64,000 nt of DNA, from the NCBI RefSeq assembly GCF_023715895.1, contig NZ_JAMBOO010000001.1:310001-374000 (forward strand), read 5' to 3'. Of this stretch, positions 1 through 10,147 are shown one piece after another; within the stretch, counting starts at the first letter, position 1, and every line of letters starts with the position of its first letter. The notes beneath the pieces are model-generated. The model was not told the DNA's origin, did not search any database, and saw only the letters and a program-made list of their open reading frames with translations. The translations under genes were made by a program, and so were the position numbers. The stretch is from Domibacillus indicus. GTDB taxonomy: Bacteria; Bacillota; Bacilli; Bacillales; Domibacillaceae.

Positions 1-1210
1 TTTCATTCGTCCCTTCAAAAATCCGGTTAATGCGGGAGTCCCGGTACATGCGGGCAATTTCATATTCCTCCATAAACCCGTATCCGCCGTGAATCTGCAC
101 ACCTTCGTCCACCATGTAATCCAGCACCTCTGAGCCGAAAACCTTGCCAAGAGAGCATTCGACCGCGTATTCAGCGATAGAGGAAGCGACTGCTTTTCCG
201 TTCTTTTGTTCCTCAGCCGTTAAGCCGCTCATCCGCTCTTCAAAAAGACCAACCGTCCGGTAAATGGCACTTTCCGCGGCATACAGTTTAGCAGCCATCG
301 TACCGAACTTTTCTTTCATGAGAGGAAACTCGGCAATAGGCGTTTTAAATTGTTTTCGTTCCGCGGCATATTTCAAAGAAATATCAAGTGCCCGCTTGGC
401 GCTTCCAACAGCGCCGACACCAAGCTTATAACGGCCAATGTTTAAAATATTAAAGGCAATGACATGCCCGCGTCCTGCTTCACCGAGCAGGTTTTGGACC
501 GGCACCTGTGCATCTGACAAAATAAGGGTTCTCGTTGAAGAGCTTTTAATGCCCATTTTATCTTCTTCCGCTCCGGTCGATACACCTGGATATTGCTTTT
601 CAACGATAAAAGCTGAAAAGTGTTCGCCATCAATTTTTGCATACACAATAAATACGTCTGCAAAAGCAGAATTGGTAATCCACTGCTTCTCGCCATTTAA
701 AATATAGTGAGTTCCGGCTTCATTCAGCCGGGCAGTCGCTTTCGCCCCAAGAGCATCTGATCCAGATCCGGGTTCAGTAAGCGCATAGGCGGCAAAGCGG
801 GTGCCGGCAGCCAGGTCCGGGAGATACGCTTTTTTTTGATCTTCATTGCCAAACAACACGATCGGCAGCGAGCCGATACCGACATGCGCTCCGTGTGAGA
901 TCGAAAATCCGCCGGCAGCGGCCAGTTTTTCTGCGATTAACGCTGAGCTTATTTTATCAAGACTTAAGCCTCCGTATTCTTCCGGTACATCTGCGGCAAG
1001 GAGCCCAAGTTCTCCTGCTTCCTGCAGCAGTTTTACCGACCGGTCAAATTCATGATTTTCAAGAAAGGGCACCTGCGGCATGACGCTGTTTAGCACAAAT
1101 TCTTCTGTTGTTTTAGCAATCATTTTCTGTTCGTCTGAAAATTCTTCCGGGGTAAATACTGCGCTGCATGGAACGTCTTCGATTAAAAAGGAACCACCTT
1201 TTGCTGCCAT
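1..1210 (-). CDS. fadE: Acyl-CoA dehydrogenase, 3' end cut by window edge
   Basis: FAD-dependent acyl-CoA dehydrogenase, first oxidation step of fatty-acid beta-oxidation, cytosolic. About 403 residues are visible; the family member in Bacillus is close to 594, so the C-terminal third lies outside the window. Seen: N-terminal helical domain, the middle-domain stretch [13 protein letters not shown], and a C-terminal-domain stretch ending RIFEGTNE exactly at the edge. The ATG at 1210 follows a strong AAGGGGG-type ribosome site. It starts 14 nt after fadA, in the fadN-fadA-fadE order known from Bacillus subtilis (yusLKJ), so it is almost certainly co-transcribed from the FadR-controlled promoter near 4.75 kb. 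Confidence 0.93.
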   Translation of the reverse strand, partial: MAAKGGSFLIEDVPCSAVFTPEEFSDEQKMIAKTTEEFVLNSVMPQVPFLENHEFDRSVKLLQEAGELGLLAADVPEEYGGLSLDKISSALIAEKLAAAGGFSISHGAHVGIGSLPIVLFGNEDQKKAYLPDLAAGTRFAAYALTEPGSGSDALGAKATARLNEAGTHYILNGEKQWITNSAFADVFIVYAKIDGEHFSAFIVEKQYPGVSTGAEEDKMGIKSSSTRTLILSDAQVPVQNLLGEAGRGHVIAFNILNIGRYKLGVGAVGSAKRALDISLKYAAERKQFKTPIAEFPLMKEKFGTMAAKLYAAESAIYRTVGLFEERMSGLTAEEQKNGKAVASSIAEYAVECSLGKVFGSEVLDYMVDEGVQIHGGYGFMEEYEIARMYRDSRINRIFEGTNE

Positions 1211-1224
1211 ACCTTTTCCCCCTT

Positions 1225-2403
1225 TTACGTAATCCGTTCAAATACACCAGCGGCTCCCATGCCACCGCCAATACACATTGTGACTACGCCGAACTGCCCG
1301 CCGCGCCGTCCTAATTCATGGATAAGCGTTAATGTCAGCTTCGTGCCTGTACAGCCAAGCGGATGGCCAAGGGCAATCGCGCCCCCGTTTACATTCACTT
1401 TATCCATATCAAGGCCTAGCGTCTGTATGACGCCAAGCGCCTGGGAAGCAAAGGCTTCGTTTAATTCAAACAAGTCAATATCTTTAAGATGAAGCCCTGC
1501 CATTTTCAAGGCTTTTGGTATAGCGGCGACTGGGCCAATGCCCATCACTTCCGGCGGTACACCTGCGACCGCAAAGGAACGAAACTTGGCAAGTGGTTTT
1601 AAGCCAAGGGCATCCGCCTGCTCCCGCTCCATGACCATGACCGCCGCGGCTCCGTCAGATGTCTGGGACGCGTTCCCTGCTGTAACAGATCCAGCGGCAG
1701 AAAAAGCAGGACGAAGCTTGGCGAGTGCTTCCATAGATGTTTCGCGGCGCACACCTTCATCCATTGAAAAAGTGACTTGCTCTTCCTGTATGCGCAAACC
1801 CTCTCCTATGTGCCGGAATGTAACGCCCACCGGTACAATTTCGTCGTTAAATTTTCCTTCGGCAATGGCGCGGCCGGCTTTTTTATGGCTTTCAACAGCA
1901 AAGGCATCCTGATCTTTACGGGAAACGCCATACTTTTTGGCGACTTCTTCTGCAGTATGGCCCATGGACATATAGTACTGGGGCATTTCTTCGGCGATTT
2001 TTACGTTAAGACGAGCTACATGCCCCATCATCGGGACAAGGCTCATTGATTCCACTCCGCCAGCGATAATTGTTCGGGCATGGCCGAGCATAATCCGCTC
2101 TGCCGCATACGCAATGGACTGAAGACCGGATGAACAGTACCGGTTAATGGTTACAGCCGGAACGTCATGCGGCAGGCCGGCCAGCGCCCCAATATTCCGT
2201 GCTACATTTAATCCCTGTTCGGCCTCAGGCATCGCGCAGCCGATAATCAAGTCATCAATGTCTCCGCTGTATTCTCCTGCCCGTTTTACTGTTTCCTGCA
2301 CAACGAGTGCACCGAGATCGTCCGGACGTGTATGGCGAAGTGTTCCTTTTTTAGCCCGGCCGACCGGTGTCCGCGCCCCTGCTACAATCACCGCTTCTTT
2401 CAC
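1225..2403 (-). CDS. fadA: Acetyl-CoA C-acyltransferase (3-ketoacyl-CoA thiolase)
   Basis: Thiolase that cleaves 3-ketoacyl-CoA in the last step of beta-oxidation. 392 aa, normal family length. The nucleophilic Cys is at about residue 90 (RYCSSG), the His at about 347 (GHPLG) and the second Cys at about 377 (CIGGG). The start is GTG, six nucleotides after AAGGGGG; no better ATG exists. Second gene of the fad operon, 13 nt after fadN and 14 nt before fadE. Confidence 0.95.
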   Translation of the reverse strand: MKEAVIVAGARTPVGRAKKGTLRHTRPDDLGALVVQETVKRAGEYSGDIDDLIIGCAMPEAEQGLNVARNIGALAGLPHDVPAVTINRYCSSGLQSIAYAAERIMLGHARTIIAGGVESMSLVPMMGHVARLNVKIAEEMPQYYMSMGHTAEEVAKKYGVSRKDQDAFAVESHKKAGRAIAEGKFNDEIVPVGVTFRHIGEGLRIQEEQVTFSMDEGVRRETSMEALAKLRPAFSAAGSVTAGNASQTSDGAAAVMVMEREQADALGLKPLAKFRSFAVAGVPPEVMGIGPVAAIPKALKMAGLHLKDIDLFELNEAFASQALGVIQTLGLDMDKVNVNGGAIALGHPLGCTGTKLTLTLIHELGRRGGQFGVVTMCIGGGMGAAGVFERIT

Positions 2404-2416
2404 TGAAATCCCCCTT

Positions 2417-4720
2417 TTAGTTACGAAGTGGCTTTCCTTTCAGGAGTATGTGCTGCATACGCTGCTGTGTTTTCGGCAAGGCGGCCAGCTGTAAAAACGC
2501 CGCTCGCTCAAGCTCCAGCAAATACTCTTCCTCTACTTCCGTTCCAAACGGCACTCGTCCTCCGGCAATGACCCAGGCGAGTTTTTGGGCAATTTCAAAA
2601 TCATGGTCGGAAATAAAACCTGCTGTGTGCATGGACCGGGCTCCCATCAGCATCGTGGCATAACCCGTTTCTCCGGTGACCGGAATTTTTTTTCGAATCG
2701 GCGCTCTATAGCCTGTATCTGCTAAGTGAAGTGCCGCTTTTTTTGCTTCATAAAGCACATGGTCGCCGTTTAAACTGATTCCGTCAGATCGATAAAGAAA
2801 CCCGCGTTTGCGTGCTTCTGCTGCTGAAGTAGATACGTTTGCCAGGGCAATCGTTTCGAACGCTTTGTTTGCAGCCGCCTGCAGATCTTCCCCGGGCATT
2901 TGGTTCAAGCAGCGGATGTAAAGTTCTTTATTGCCTCCTCCTCCGGGAATCAGGCCAACGCCAGCTTCAACAAGACCTATATACGTTTCATGGGCGGCCT
3001 GGATGTGGGCGGCCGGCAGGCACACTTCTGCTCCGCCGCCGAGCGTCATACCAAACGGTGCGGCTACAACAGGCTTTGGGCTGTATTTAATATTCATCAT
3101 CGCCTGCTGAAACTGTTTAACGGTTGCTTCAATTTCCCAAAGGTCCTCATCCTGCGCCGCCATTAAAATAAGCGCCAGATTTGCACCGACACAAAAGTTT
3201 TTGCCCCGGTTGCCGATCACGAGAGCCTGATAGTTTTTCTCCACTTCTTCTATCGAGAGATTGATCATTTGGATAATATCGAGACCAATTGCGTTGTTCG
3301 GCGAAGTAAATTCAAGCAGCGCTGCCCCGTCGCCGATATCATGCAGCCGTGCTCCACTGTTTTCCTTGATGACAGCTGTTCCTTTTGGCAAATAAATCAC
3401 TTTTTTGTCCTGAGGTACAGGTTTATAGGATTTTGTCAGGGGATCGTAATAACAATCATATTTATAAAAGGAATCTTTCATTTCTTTTACCCAGGCCGGC
3501 ACCTTCAGCCCTTCTGCTTCCATCCTGGCAATAGATTCGTTTCGGCCGATTTGGTCCCAGATTTCAAACGGGCCTTCCTTCCAGCCGAACCCCCACTTCA
3601 TTGCCCGGTCAATCGCAACAATATTGTCGGCGATTTTTCCGGTAAGCGCTGCCGAGTAAAGAAGCGTCGGAGCAAGTACCCGCCAAAGAAAAGTACCCGC
3701 CTTGTCTTGGGCATACAGGAGTGTTTTCCATTTGGCCGATCCTTTTTGCTGCTTGGCACGTTCTACTGAATCCGCTTTCAACTTCTTGCGTGGACCGTAT
3801 TCCATCGTTTGAGCATTCAGCTCTAAAATCGTTTGTTCTTCTTTCTTAAAAAAACCCTGCCCTGCTTTTGCACCAATCCAGCCGTTTTTCTGCATTTGCA
3901 CAAGCAGTTTTGGCACTGTAAATACGACTTTTTCCTCTCCATCCGCCTGTTCATATACATTTTTCGCTACATGAATAAATGTATCAATCCCCACGACATC
4001 AAGCGTACGAAAAGTTGCGCTTTTCGGTCTTCCAATGAGCGGTCCCGTAACCGAATCTGCTTCTCCGAATGAGAAATTCATTTCTTCCATGACGTGCATT
4101 GTTTTTAACAAGCCGTACGTGCCGATCCGGTTGGCAATAAAGTTAGGTGTATCTTTTGCAATCACCACTCCTTTGCCAAGGATGTTCTCCCCAACTGATT
4201 TCATAAAATCAGTCACATCCGGGTTGGTATAGGGTGTGGGAATCAGTTCAAGCAGCTTTAAATACCTGGGCGGATTAAAAAAGTGTGTACCAAGAAAATG
4301 CTTTTTAAAATCTTCGCTGCGTCCTTCAGTCATCGCTTCAATCGAAATGCCGGATGTATTGGAAGAAACGATACTTCCGGTTTTGCGATGGACATCTACA
4401 AGCGCTAAAATATCTTTTTTTACATCAAGCCGCTCAACAACCACTTCAATGATCCAGTCTGCATCCGCTAATTTGTCTGCGTCGTCTTCAAGGTTACCTG
4501 CTTTAATCAGGGCAGCATAATCTTTTAAAGCAAGCGGAGCCGGTTTTTGTCCAGACAGCTCCCGAATTGCTTTTTCGGAAAGAGAGCTGCGGTTCTTTTC
4601 ACCTTCTAATACCCGGTCAAGAAGCAAAACGGGAATACCTGCATTGGCTAAATGGGCAGCAATACCTGAACCCATGACTCCTGATCCGATCACAGCCGCT
4701 TTACGAATAAGCTGAATCAC
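2417..4720 (-). CDS. fadN: 3-hydroxyacyl-CoA dehydrogenase / enoyl-CoA hydratase fusion
   Basis: Two-domain beta-oxidation enzyme of 767 aa. The N-terminal half is an NAD-binding 3-hydroxyacyl-CoA dehydrogenase (GSGVMGSG near residue 13, and [19 protein letters not shown] typical of the family). The C-terminal half is a crotonase fold ([15 protein letters not shown], then [12 protein letters not shown]). This domain order, dehydrogenase first, is that of B. subtilis FadN (YusL). The start codon is GTG after a GGGGG ribosome site. First gene of the operon: a sigma-A-like promoter and a FadR palindrome lie directly upstream, so repression in the absence of long-chain acyl-CoA is expected. Confidence 0.95.
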   Translation of the reverse strand: MIQLIRKAAVIGSGVMGSGIAAHLANAGIPVLLLDRVLEGEKNRSSLSEKAIRELSGQKPAPLALKDYAALIKAGNLEDDADKLADADWIIEVVVERLDVKKDILALVDVHRKTGSIVSSNTSGISIEAMTEGRSEDFKKHFLGTHFFNPPRYLKLLELIPTPYTNPDVTDFMKSVGENILGKGVVIAKDTPNFIANRIGTYGLLKTMHVMEEMNFSFGEADSVTGPLIGRPKSATFRTLDVVGIDTFIHVAKNVYEQADGEEKVVFTVPKLLVQMQKNGWIGAKAGQGFFKKEEQTILELNAQTMEYGPRKKLKADSVERAKQQKGSAKWKTLLYAQDKAGTFLWRVLAPTLLYSAALTGKIADNIVAIDRAMKWGFGWKEGPFEIWDQIGRNESIARMEAEGLKVPAWVKEMKDSFYKYDCYYDPLTKSYKPVPQDKKVIYLPKGTAVIKENSGARLHDIGDGAALLEFTSPNNAIGLDIIQMINLSIEEVEKNYQALVIGNRGKNFCVGANLALILMAAQDEDLWEIEATVKQFQQAMMNIKYSPKPVVAAPFGMTLGGGAEVCLPAAHIQAAHETYIGLVEAGVGLIPGGGGNKELYIRCLNQMPGEDLQAAANKAFETIALANVSTSAAEARKRGFLYRSDGISLNGDHVLYEAKKAALHLADTGYRAPIRKKIPVTGETGYATMLMGARSMHTAGFISDHDFEIAQKLAWVIAGGRVPFGTEVEEEYLLELERAAFLQLAALPKTQQRMQHILLKGKPLRN

Positions 4721-4736
4721 AAATGAGCCCCCTTTT

Positions 4737-4754
4737 TGAATGAATACTCATTCA
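4737..4754 (-). promoter_or_regulatory. FadR operator
   Basis: TGAATGAATACTCATTCA is an 18-bp near-perfect palindrome that matches the published B. subtilis FadR (YsiA) consensus TGAATGAMTANTCATTCA at every fixed position. It lies between the fadN promoter -10 and the fadN start, where bound FadR would block initiation. Confidence 0.92.
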
Positions 4755-4768
4755 TTTATCTTATTTAA

Positions 4769-4797
4769 ACTATAACGCACCCTTTTTTAAATTTCAA
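4769..4797 (-). promoter_or_regulatory. Sigma-A-like promoter of fadNAE
   Basis: Read on the minus strand: TTGAAA, 17-nt spacer, TATAGT. Both hexamers are good sigma-A matches with optimal spacing. The FadR operator begins about 15 nt downstream of the -10. Confidence 0.75.
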
Positions 4798-4905
4798 CGG
4801 TCGCATCAATGAAATTTTTGGGTAAACTAATGGAAACATTGATAAAGTGCTTTCTTTTCGGGATAAATCCGTCAGGGACAAGCATTGTAAAAGGATGGGA
4901 CAGTC

Positions 4906-6432
4906 ATGAGAGAAAAGATTGTACAACTGTTTGTACTGGTCATCTGTATGGGTTCAATTTATTTTTCAATTCGTTTTTATTCCAACGAGTTATCAGTTGC
5001 CTTTACGTATTTAGCTGTCGGGGTTTCCGTTTTAGTTGTCATAAATCTCCTTCTGTTTGATTCACGCGGGACCAACTCAAAGGTGGCATGGAGTGCAATT
5101 GTCCTTGCATTTCCGCTTGCCGGCGCTGTCTTGTATGCCGTATTTGGCCGGGATCCAAGAAGACGGCTGCTGCCGAAGCAGGTTGTCTCGGAAACCGTTA
5201 AATTTATCACCACCATGCGTCATCTAGGAAAAGAATGGGATATATCTGACCAGCTTCCAGAGGCGAAAAATATTCGAAATATGACCGGCTTTGAGGCGAT
5301 GTCTGGCAATAAAGTAGATGTTTTAACGAACGGTGATGAAACATTTCCAGCAATTTTAGATGCAATTCGGCACGCGGAACATCACATTCATATTCAATAT
5401 TATATTTTCCGCGACGATAATATTTCTATTCAAATTCGCGATGCGCTTATTGAACGGGCAAAAGCGAACGTTCACATCCGTTTTCTTTTCGACGGCCTTG
5501 GCTGTTCAAGCCTGCCAAAATCTTTTTTAAAGCCGATGCGTGATGCAGGTATTGAAACTTATGCATTTGATTCGATTATATCCCCATGGCTCACCCGTAC
5601 TGCTAACTTGCGCAACCATCGTAAAATGGTCGTTGTGGATGGGCATACCGGCTTCACAGGCGGACTGAATGTCGGTGAAGAATATTGCAGCAACGCCCCT
5701 CAATTTAAAAAGTGGCGGGACACCCATATCCGTATTCATGGACCGGCTGTTCACCAGCTTCAGGAAGCATTTATAACAGACTGGATCCACGCAACAGGAG
5801 CAAAATCATCCTTGCTTGACGAACTGAAAGAACCGTTTCGATTTGAAGCGTATTTTCCCGCAAAAGTGGATGAAGCCGATCAAATGGTGCAAACCGTTTA
5901 TGGCGGCCCCTATAATGAAGAACGTGATGTCCGGGATGCGATGCTGGAAATGATTCAATCCGCTGAAAAATCAATTTGGCTTACCACTCCATACTTTGTG
6001 CCGGATGATGAAGCGCTGGCGGCTATTCGTGTAGCAGCCAGAAGCGGAAAAGACGTGCGCGTTATTGTACCGGGAAAAGGCGACAGGGCGATTTCATTTT
6101 ATGGAACGAATTCTTATTTTAAAGATTTGCTTAGCGCTGGCGTAAAAGTGTTTGCTTACCGGGATGACTCGTTTACGCATGCAAAAGTACTGCTGATTGA
6201 CAATGTGCATGCGATTGTAGGAACAGCAAATTTTGACGTTCGGAGCTTTCGATTAAATCATGAACTTATGACGTTTATATATAACCGGACCCCCGCTGTA
6301 GAGAAAATTGAAATTGATTTTCTCCATGACTTTGCTGATTCTGTACCCGTTACGCGCGAACGCTTTGAGCACCGGACCTTCTTTAAGCGGATTGGAGAAT
6401 CACTGGCCCGTCTGCTGTCTCCCATTTTATAA
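4906..6432 (+). CDS. cls: Cardiolipin synthase
   Basis: Membrane enzyme that condenses two phosphatidylglycerols into cardiolipin. 508 aa, typical for bacterial ClsA type. Two hydrophobic helices in the first 60 residues (with the short motif FGRDPRRR after them) are followed by two phospholipase-D HKD motifs: HRKMVVVD starting at about residue 238 and HAKVLLID at about 425, each with the usual downstream GG or GTANFD. The ATG is preceded by AAAGGA. Divergent from the fad operon; a bidirectional terminator follows. Confidence 0.93.
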   Translation: MREKIVQLFVLVICMGSIYFSIRFYSNELSVAFTYLAVGVSVLVVINLLLFDSRGTNSKVAWSAIVLAFPLAGAVLYAVFGRDPRRRLLPKQVVSETVKFITTMRHLGKEWDISDQLPEAKNIRNMTGFEAMSGNKVDVLTNGDETFPAILDAIRHAEHHIHIQYYIFRDDNISIQIRDALIERAKANVHIRFLFDGLGCSSLPKSFLKPMRDAGIETYAFDSIISPWLTRTANLRNHRKMVVVDGHTGFTGGLNVGEEYCSNAPQFKKWRDTHIRIHGPAVHQLQEAFITDWIHATGAKSSLLDELKEPFRFEAYFPAKVDEADQMVQTVYGGPYNEERDVRDAMLEMIQSAEKSIWLTTPYFVPDDEALAAIRVAARSGKDVRVIVPGKGDRAISFYGTNSYFKDLLSAGVKVFAYRDDSFTHAKVLLIDNVHAIVGTANFDVRSFRLNHELMTFIYNRTPAVEKIEIDFLHDFADSVPVTRERFEHRTFFKRIGESLARLLSPIL

Positions 6433-6466
6433 AAAATCGGCTGCCGGATAAAAGGCAGCCGATTTT
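6433..6466. terminator. Bidirectional terminator, cls / M20 peptidase
   Basis: A 13-bp perfect stem (AAAATCGGCTGCC and its complement, 8-nt loop) with A- and T-rich flanks. It separates the two convergent genes. Confidence 0.85.
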
Positions 6467-6468
6467 CC

Positions 6469-7533
6469 CTAAAACCGGAAAATGTAGTCGGTTAAAATTT
6501 CTTTAAATGTCACAAGAGAGTCGGTATCGACATATTCGTTTTTACCGTGATGATTCGCACCGCATGGCCCAAACTCTACTGCGGGAATGCCTCGGGCAGC
6601 GTAAAAGCGCGTGTCAGCCGCTCCATGCTGGCCAAACATTTGAATATTCCGTCCGGATACATGCTCCGCTGCCTGCTGAAGACGTTTAATTAATGGATGA
6701 TTTGGATTCGTCTGTACCGGTTCTCCCTCGCTTAATACGCGAACAGTGCCGTTGACAACCCCTTTTATTTCTTTAAGCAGCACTGCCGGGTCCTGACCGG
6801 GCAGATACCGAATATCGAGATCCATAATACAGCAGTCAGGTACTTGGTTGATCGCCTGTCCGGCTTCAATCCGGGCAAGATTAAGCGATGGATGCTCAAA
6901 ATACGGCGTACTTACGCTGAAAATCGGCAGTTCTTCAATTCGTTTGTACGTTTCAACCGCATTTAAAATTGCATTATCACCAAGCCAGGGCCGGCTGCCG
7001 TGAGCGGAAACCCCTTCAATTTGGATTTCCACTTGAAGGACCCCCTTTGCTTGTACAGCAATATCAAGGTTTGTCGTTTCTCCGCAAATCACAACGTCTC
7101 CAAGCAGGCCGTGTTCAACTAAGTATTTGGTTCCTTTTTGCCCGCCTTTTTCCTCATCCGGCACGAGCGCAAGCATGACCTTGCATGGCAGCTCTTCCTG
7201 CACAAGCTCTGCCATTACATGCATCATGACTGCAACCGAGCCAAGCATATCAAAGCTGCCGCGCCCATAAAGCTTTCCTTCTGCCACATAAGGAATAAAT
7301 TGATCGGGACCGGCTGGCACCACATCGAGATGGCCATTTAAAATAACAGTCGGTCCTTCCTCACCGATCACAGACACGACGCTTTTTAAGCCTTCATTAT
7401 TAATCACCCTGGCATGAACGCCGTTTGCAGCCAGCCATTCAGCGCAATACTCAGCTGCTTCGTTAATCCGTTCTTTCTCCACGGTGCGGAACTCAATCAG
7501 CTTTCTCGTTAATGAGATAATGGATTCTTTCAA
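6469..7533 (-). CDS. M20 family metallopeptidase (ArgE/DapE type)
   Basis: Zn-dependent amidohydrolase of about 354 aa in the ArgE/DapE/CPG2 family. Seen: the first metal motif GHLDVVPAG, the second GRGSFDMLG, the catalytic DEEKGG, and a dimerisation insert containing SAHGSRPWLG. The substrate cannot be assigned from sequence. I place the start at TTG 7533, nine nt after AAAGGAG; an upstream extension would run into the 3' end of the MFS gene and lacks a ribosome site. Its close spacing (34 nt) behind the MFS gene suggests the transporter imports an N-acyl or peptide substrate for this enzyme; that is inference. Confidence 0.85.
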   Translation of the reverse strand: MKESIISLTRKLIEFRTVEKERINEAAEYCAEWLAANGVHARVINNEGLKSVVSVIGEEGPTVILNGHLDVVPAGPDQFIPYVAEGKLYGRGSFDMLGSVAVMMHVMAELVQEELPCKVMLALVPDEEKGGQKGTKYLVEHGLLGDVVICGETTNLDIAVQAKGVLQVEIQIEGVSAHGSRPWLGDNAILNAVETYKRIEELPIFSVSTPYFEHPSLNLARIEAGQAINQVPDCCIMDLDIRYLPGQDPAVLLKEIKGVVNGTVRVLSEGEPVQTNPNHPLIKRLQQAAEHVSGRNIQMFGQHGAADTRFYAARGIPAVEFGPCGANHHGKNEYVDTDSLVTFKEILTDYIFRF

Positions 7534-7567
7534 CCGCTCCCTCTCCTTTACTGCAAAAAATCTGTTT

Positions 7568-8779
7568 CTATATAACTTCCTTTTGGCGTCGTAAATAAAC
7601 ATACAAAAAGAAGCTGAATAGGGCACTCAAGAGCGCACAGGCACCAATAAACAAATAGCCGGCCTGCATACCGCGTACAACTCCCATACCGGCTCCCGCA
7701 TATTCTGTTACGGCAGTAATAATAGCGCCAATAATGACATTTCCGGAAACGGTGAAAATACCCATAATCGTAACCACAAACGTAATGGCTGTATCACTAT
7801 TTTCTCGATAACGGCGGGCGATCATCGCCATAACGGTCGGATAAACAGGCGCAATGCCGATGCCGGCTGCAGCTAGTAATAAGGCACCGGGCTCACCCGC
7901 TGCAATGCCAATGAAAGTAAAAGTGGCTGAAAGGGCGCCGAATAAGATAAGCGATACAGTAAAACCGATTCGGTCCGTTATCGGTCCAAGAAACAAACGG
8001 GAAAAAGTAAAGAATAAAAAGAAAATCGACAGCATCTGAGAGGCATCCGCATTTGTCCAATCGTATGCCTTTTCCAAAAAGTTGACGAGCCAGCCGCCGA
8101 CAGACATTTCAGCTACCACTCCAAATGAAAGAATCAGCACAATAAGCCACAGAACCGGGTCACGTGCAAGCATCCGAACCGGAATCCGATGTTCGGGTTG
8201 TACATCCTCCTGCGGAAACCGGCTTGCCAGAGCTGGAATCATCGGAATAAGGGAAAGCAGCATGACCGCAAGATACATTCCGCGCCAATCCAGCTCCGTT
8301 CCGCCAATGGTCAGCTTCATTAAACCAGAAGCAAGCATAGGGGCAACAATTGAACTAAGCCCATAGAAAAAATGAGCTAAGTTCATCATCATCCCTGTAT
8401 TTTTTACAAACAAGCGCGCGCTTAAAATAGCCAGGACAATTTCCAGCATGCCGTTTCCAACGTACATAAAAAAATAGGCTCCTGCCAGGCTTGTATAGGT
8501 GGAAGACAAATAAATAAATACACCGGAAAGGGCCATGGAGCCAAACGACAAAGCACTCATGGTCTTGATGCCCCATTTTCTTGTTAGCTGCGCGGTAAAC
8601 GTGCAGGCAAGCAAATAGGCAATGGAATTAAAAGCTAACAGTGTACCGACTTGAAAAGCATCCAGATCGAAATCCGCCTGGATACGCGGCATGGCCGGCC
8701 CTTTTACATTTTCTGAAAAACCAAAAATAAGAAAGCCGACGAACACAGTCGCCAGCATAAAAGAATAGTTTCGTTTCAT
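7568..8779 (-). CDS. MFS transporter
   Basis: 403-aa integral membrane protein with about 12 hydrophobic segments and an MFS-type loop (LTRKWGIKTM) after helix 2. It resembles the broad group of MFS carriers that includes FucP/GlcP-like sugar carriers, but nothing in the sequence fixes the substrate. Start ATG with a GGAGAG site. It follows the small membrane protein by 11 nt and precedes the M20 peptidase by 34 nt, forming a three-gene unit. Confidence 0.8.
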   Translation of the reverse strand: MKRNYSFMLATVFVGFLIFGFSENVKGPAMPRIQADFDLDAFQVGTLLAFNSIAYLLACTFTAQLTRKWGIKTMSALSFGSMALSGVFIYLSSTYTSLAGAYFFMYVGNGMLEIVLAILSARLFVKNTGMMMNLAHFFYGLSSIVAPMLASGLMKLTIGGTELDWRGMYLAVMLLSLIPMIPALASRFPQEDVQPEHRIPVRMLARDPVLWLIVLILSFGVVAEMSVGGWLVNFLEKAYDWTNADASQMLSIFFLFFTFSRLFLGPITDRIGFTVSLILFGALSATFTFIGIAAGEPGALLLAAAGIGIAPVYPTVMAMIARRYRENSDTAITFVVTIMGIFTVSGNVIIGAIITAVTEYAGAGMGVVRGMQAGYLFIGACALLSALFSFFLYVYLRRQKEVI

Positions 8780-8790
8780 TTTTTCTCTCC

Positions 8791-9006
8791 TTAAAAAATC
8801 AGCAGGTACACGGCACCGATCATAATGCCTGCAAAGCCAGCCATCATGGCGAGAAAGGTAAATTCCGGCGCAGGCCCTTTTGATGCCGGCTTGAGAGGGC
8901 CAAAACCCATCTTTTTCTTCCTCCCCTTCAGCTCATCCGCTTCTCTTCTCAGGTAGTCATCCGGCGGCGTTTCCGTTAAAAGCGTTTCGATGAGTGATTT
9001 TTTCAT
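8791..9006 (-). CDS. Small membrane-anchored protein, unknown
   Basis: 71 aa: a charged N-terminal region (ETPPDDYLRREADELKG, then RKKKMG) and one C-terminal hydrophobic helix (about residues 48-71) ending LLIF, so probably tail-anchored with a cytosolic N terminus. I choose the ATG at 9006, which follows GAGGGAA, over the GTG at 9027, which lacks a site. First gene of the unit with the MFS carrier and M20 peptidase. No family recognised. Confidence 0.7.
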   Translation of the reverse strand: MKKSLIETLLTETPPDDYLRREADELKGRKKKMGFGPLKPASKGPAPEFTFLAMMAGFAGIMIGAVYLLIF

Positions 9007-9042
9007 ATTTCCCTCTTCTTTCAGCACTTTTCCTCATTATAC

Positions 9043-9072
9043 CAAAAAATCCGCAGTGGCATCACTGCGGAT
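9043..9072 (-). terminator. Terminator after aldose epimerase
   Basis: ATCCGCAGTG-GCAT-CACTGCGGAT, a perfect 10-bp stem, followed on the minus strand by TTTTTTGG. Confidence 0.85.
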
Positions 9073-9076
9073 TACA

Positions 9077-9994
9077 TTAGGAGATGACTTCAATTTCTGT
9101 TCTTACTGTATCTTCTTCGCCCGGCATCAGGATACGCAATCCTGTTTCTTCAGGTGAAAGGTTCATATTAAACGCATTGGTGATGCATGTGTAAGGCTCT
9201 GGGCAGACAAAACCTTCCTTTCCATTTCCATTGTAGATGACCCAGTGTTTAAAGGCGGAGTCCGTTCGATATGTAACCGTACAGCCTGTTTCCCTGTTAT
9301 GCATAACGGCCTCGTTTCCTTCGTCAAAAGCTGCATATGCATCATCGAGCGGCATGGCCTGCAAACTGATTTCTTTCATCGGTTCCCCCGACACCTGCTC
9401 TCCTGTAGGAATCGCTTCTTCCGTCAGCAGCCACTGGCTTTTTTTCGTTAAGGAAAAAGAAGAATGCTTTTCATCAAATAAAAAAGAAGTGTGGTAGCCG
9501 ATTCCCCATGGGAATGGTTCGTCACCGCTGTTTTTAACGGTCGCTGTTTGGCGTAAAACCGCTCCGTCAAGCTCGTATGTTAATTGGATAGATGCCCCTT
9601 TATAGATCGCAGGCTGGTCAAGCTGAATCATCGTCTGGATAGTCACAACACCTTGTTCTTCTTTTTCATTCATAACCTGCCAAGGCTGGTCGTATACAAA
9701 ACCATGAATGTGATGCTTGTCAATTTCATTGATTGGAAAATGGTGCGTGATGCCGTTAAATATAAACGTACCGTTTTCAATTCGATTCGGCGGAAATAAA
9801 ACCGGGATGCCATTGAGCATCGGGTTTTCAGTTAATGCCTCGAACGAATCCGGCTTCACGAGCAATTCTTTTCCCGTTTTCTTATCGATTAATGAAATCA
9901 CATTGCTCCCAAATGACGGGATCATGAGAAGTTGAAGGTAATCGTTGGATGCTTGAATGGCTTCTTTTCCATCAAAAAGTACATGTTTAATCAT
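9077..9994 (-). CDS. Aldose 1-epimerase family protein
   Basis: 305-aa galactose-mutarotase-like beta-sandwich enzyme, presumably interconverting sugar anomers in the cytosol. Seen: NGIPVLFPPNRIENGTF near the N terminus (family motif with the substrate-binding Arg), HHIHGFVYDQPW with the His cluster, and the acidic C-terminal signature CPEPYTCITNAFN (catalytic Glu). Start ATG 9994 follows AAAGGAG. It lies 153 nt downstream of lutC with a small reading frame between them; co-transcription with lutABC is possible but not shown. Confidence 0.85.
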   Translation of the reverse strand: MIKHVLFDGKEAIQASNDYLQLLMIPSFGSNVISLIDKKTGKELLVKPDSFEALTENPMLNGIPVLFPPNRIENGTFIFNGITHHFPINEIDKHHIHGFVYDQPWQVMNEKEEQGVVTIQTMIQLDQPAIYKGASIQLTYELDGAVLRQTATVKNSGDEPFPWGIGYHTSFLFDEKHSSFSLTKKSQWLLTEEAIPTGEQVSGEPMKEISLQAMPLDDAYAAFDEGNEAVMHNRETGCTVTYRTDSAFKHWVIYNGNGKEGFVCPEPYTCITNAFNMNLSPEETGLRILMPGEEDTVRTEIEVIS

Positions 9995-9996
9995 GG

Positions 9997-10125
9997 TTAC
10001 TCTCCTTTGCGCGCGACATCGCTGCCAGACCCTTTTGTTAACGATTTGCCCATTTCATAAGTTTTATAAACGTACTCTACAGGAAATCGCAAAATTCCGA
10101 TGTTGAAACAGGCAGTCTGGCCCAT
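9997..10125 (-). CDS. Possible 42-aa protein between lutC and epimerase
   Basis: A 42-codon frame (MGQTACFNIGILRFPVEYVY at its start) whose stop TAA overlaps the ribosome site of the epimerase gene, an arrangement suited to translational coupling. The composition is protein-like (aromatics, a basic tail KGSGSDVARKGE) and the frame stays open upstream to about 10160, overlapping the lutC end. No strong Shine-Dalgarno precedes the ATG, so the start is uncertain. Not recognised; could be chance. Confidence 0.35.
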   Translation of the reverse strand: MGQTACFNIGILRFPVEYVYKTYEMGKSLTKGSGSDVARKGE

Positions 10126-10147
10126 CAGCCGCTGTGAAGCTTCAGCA

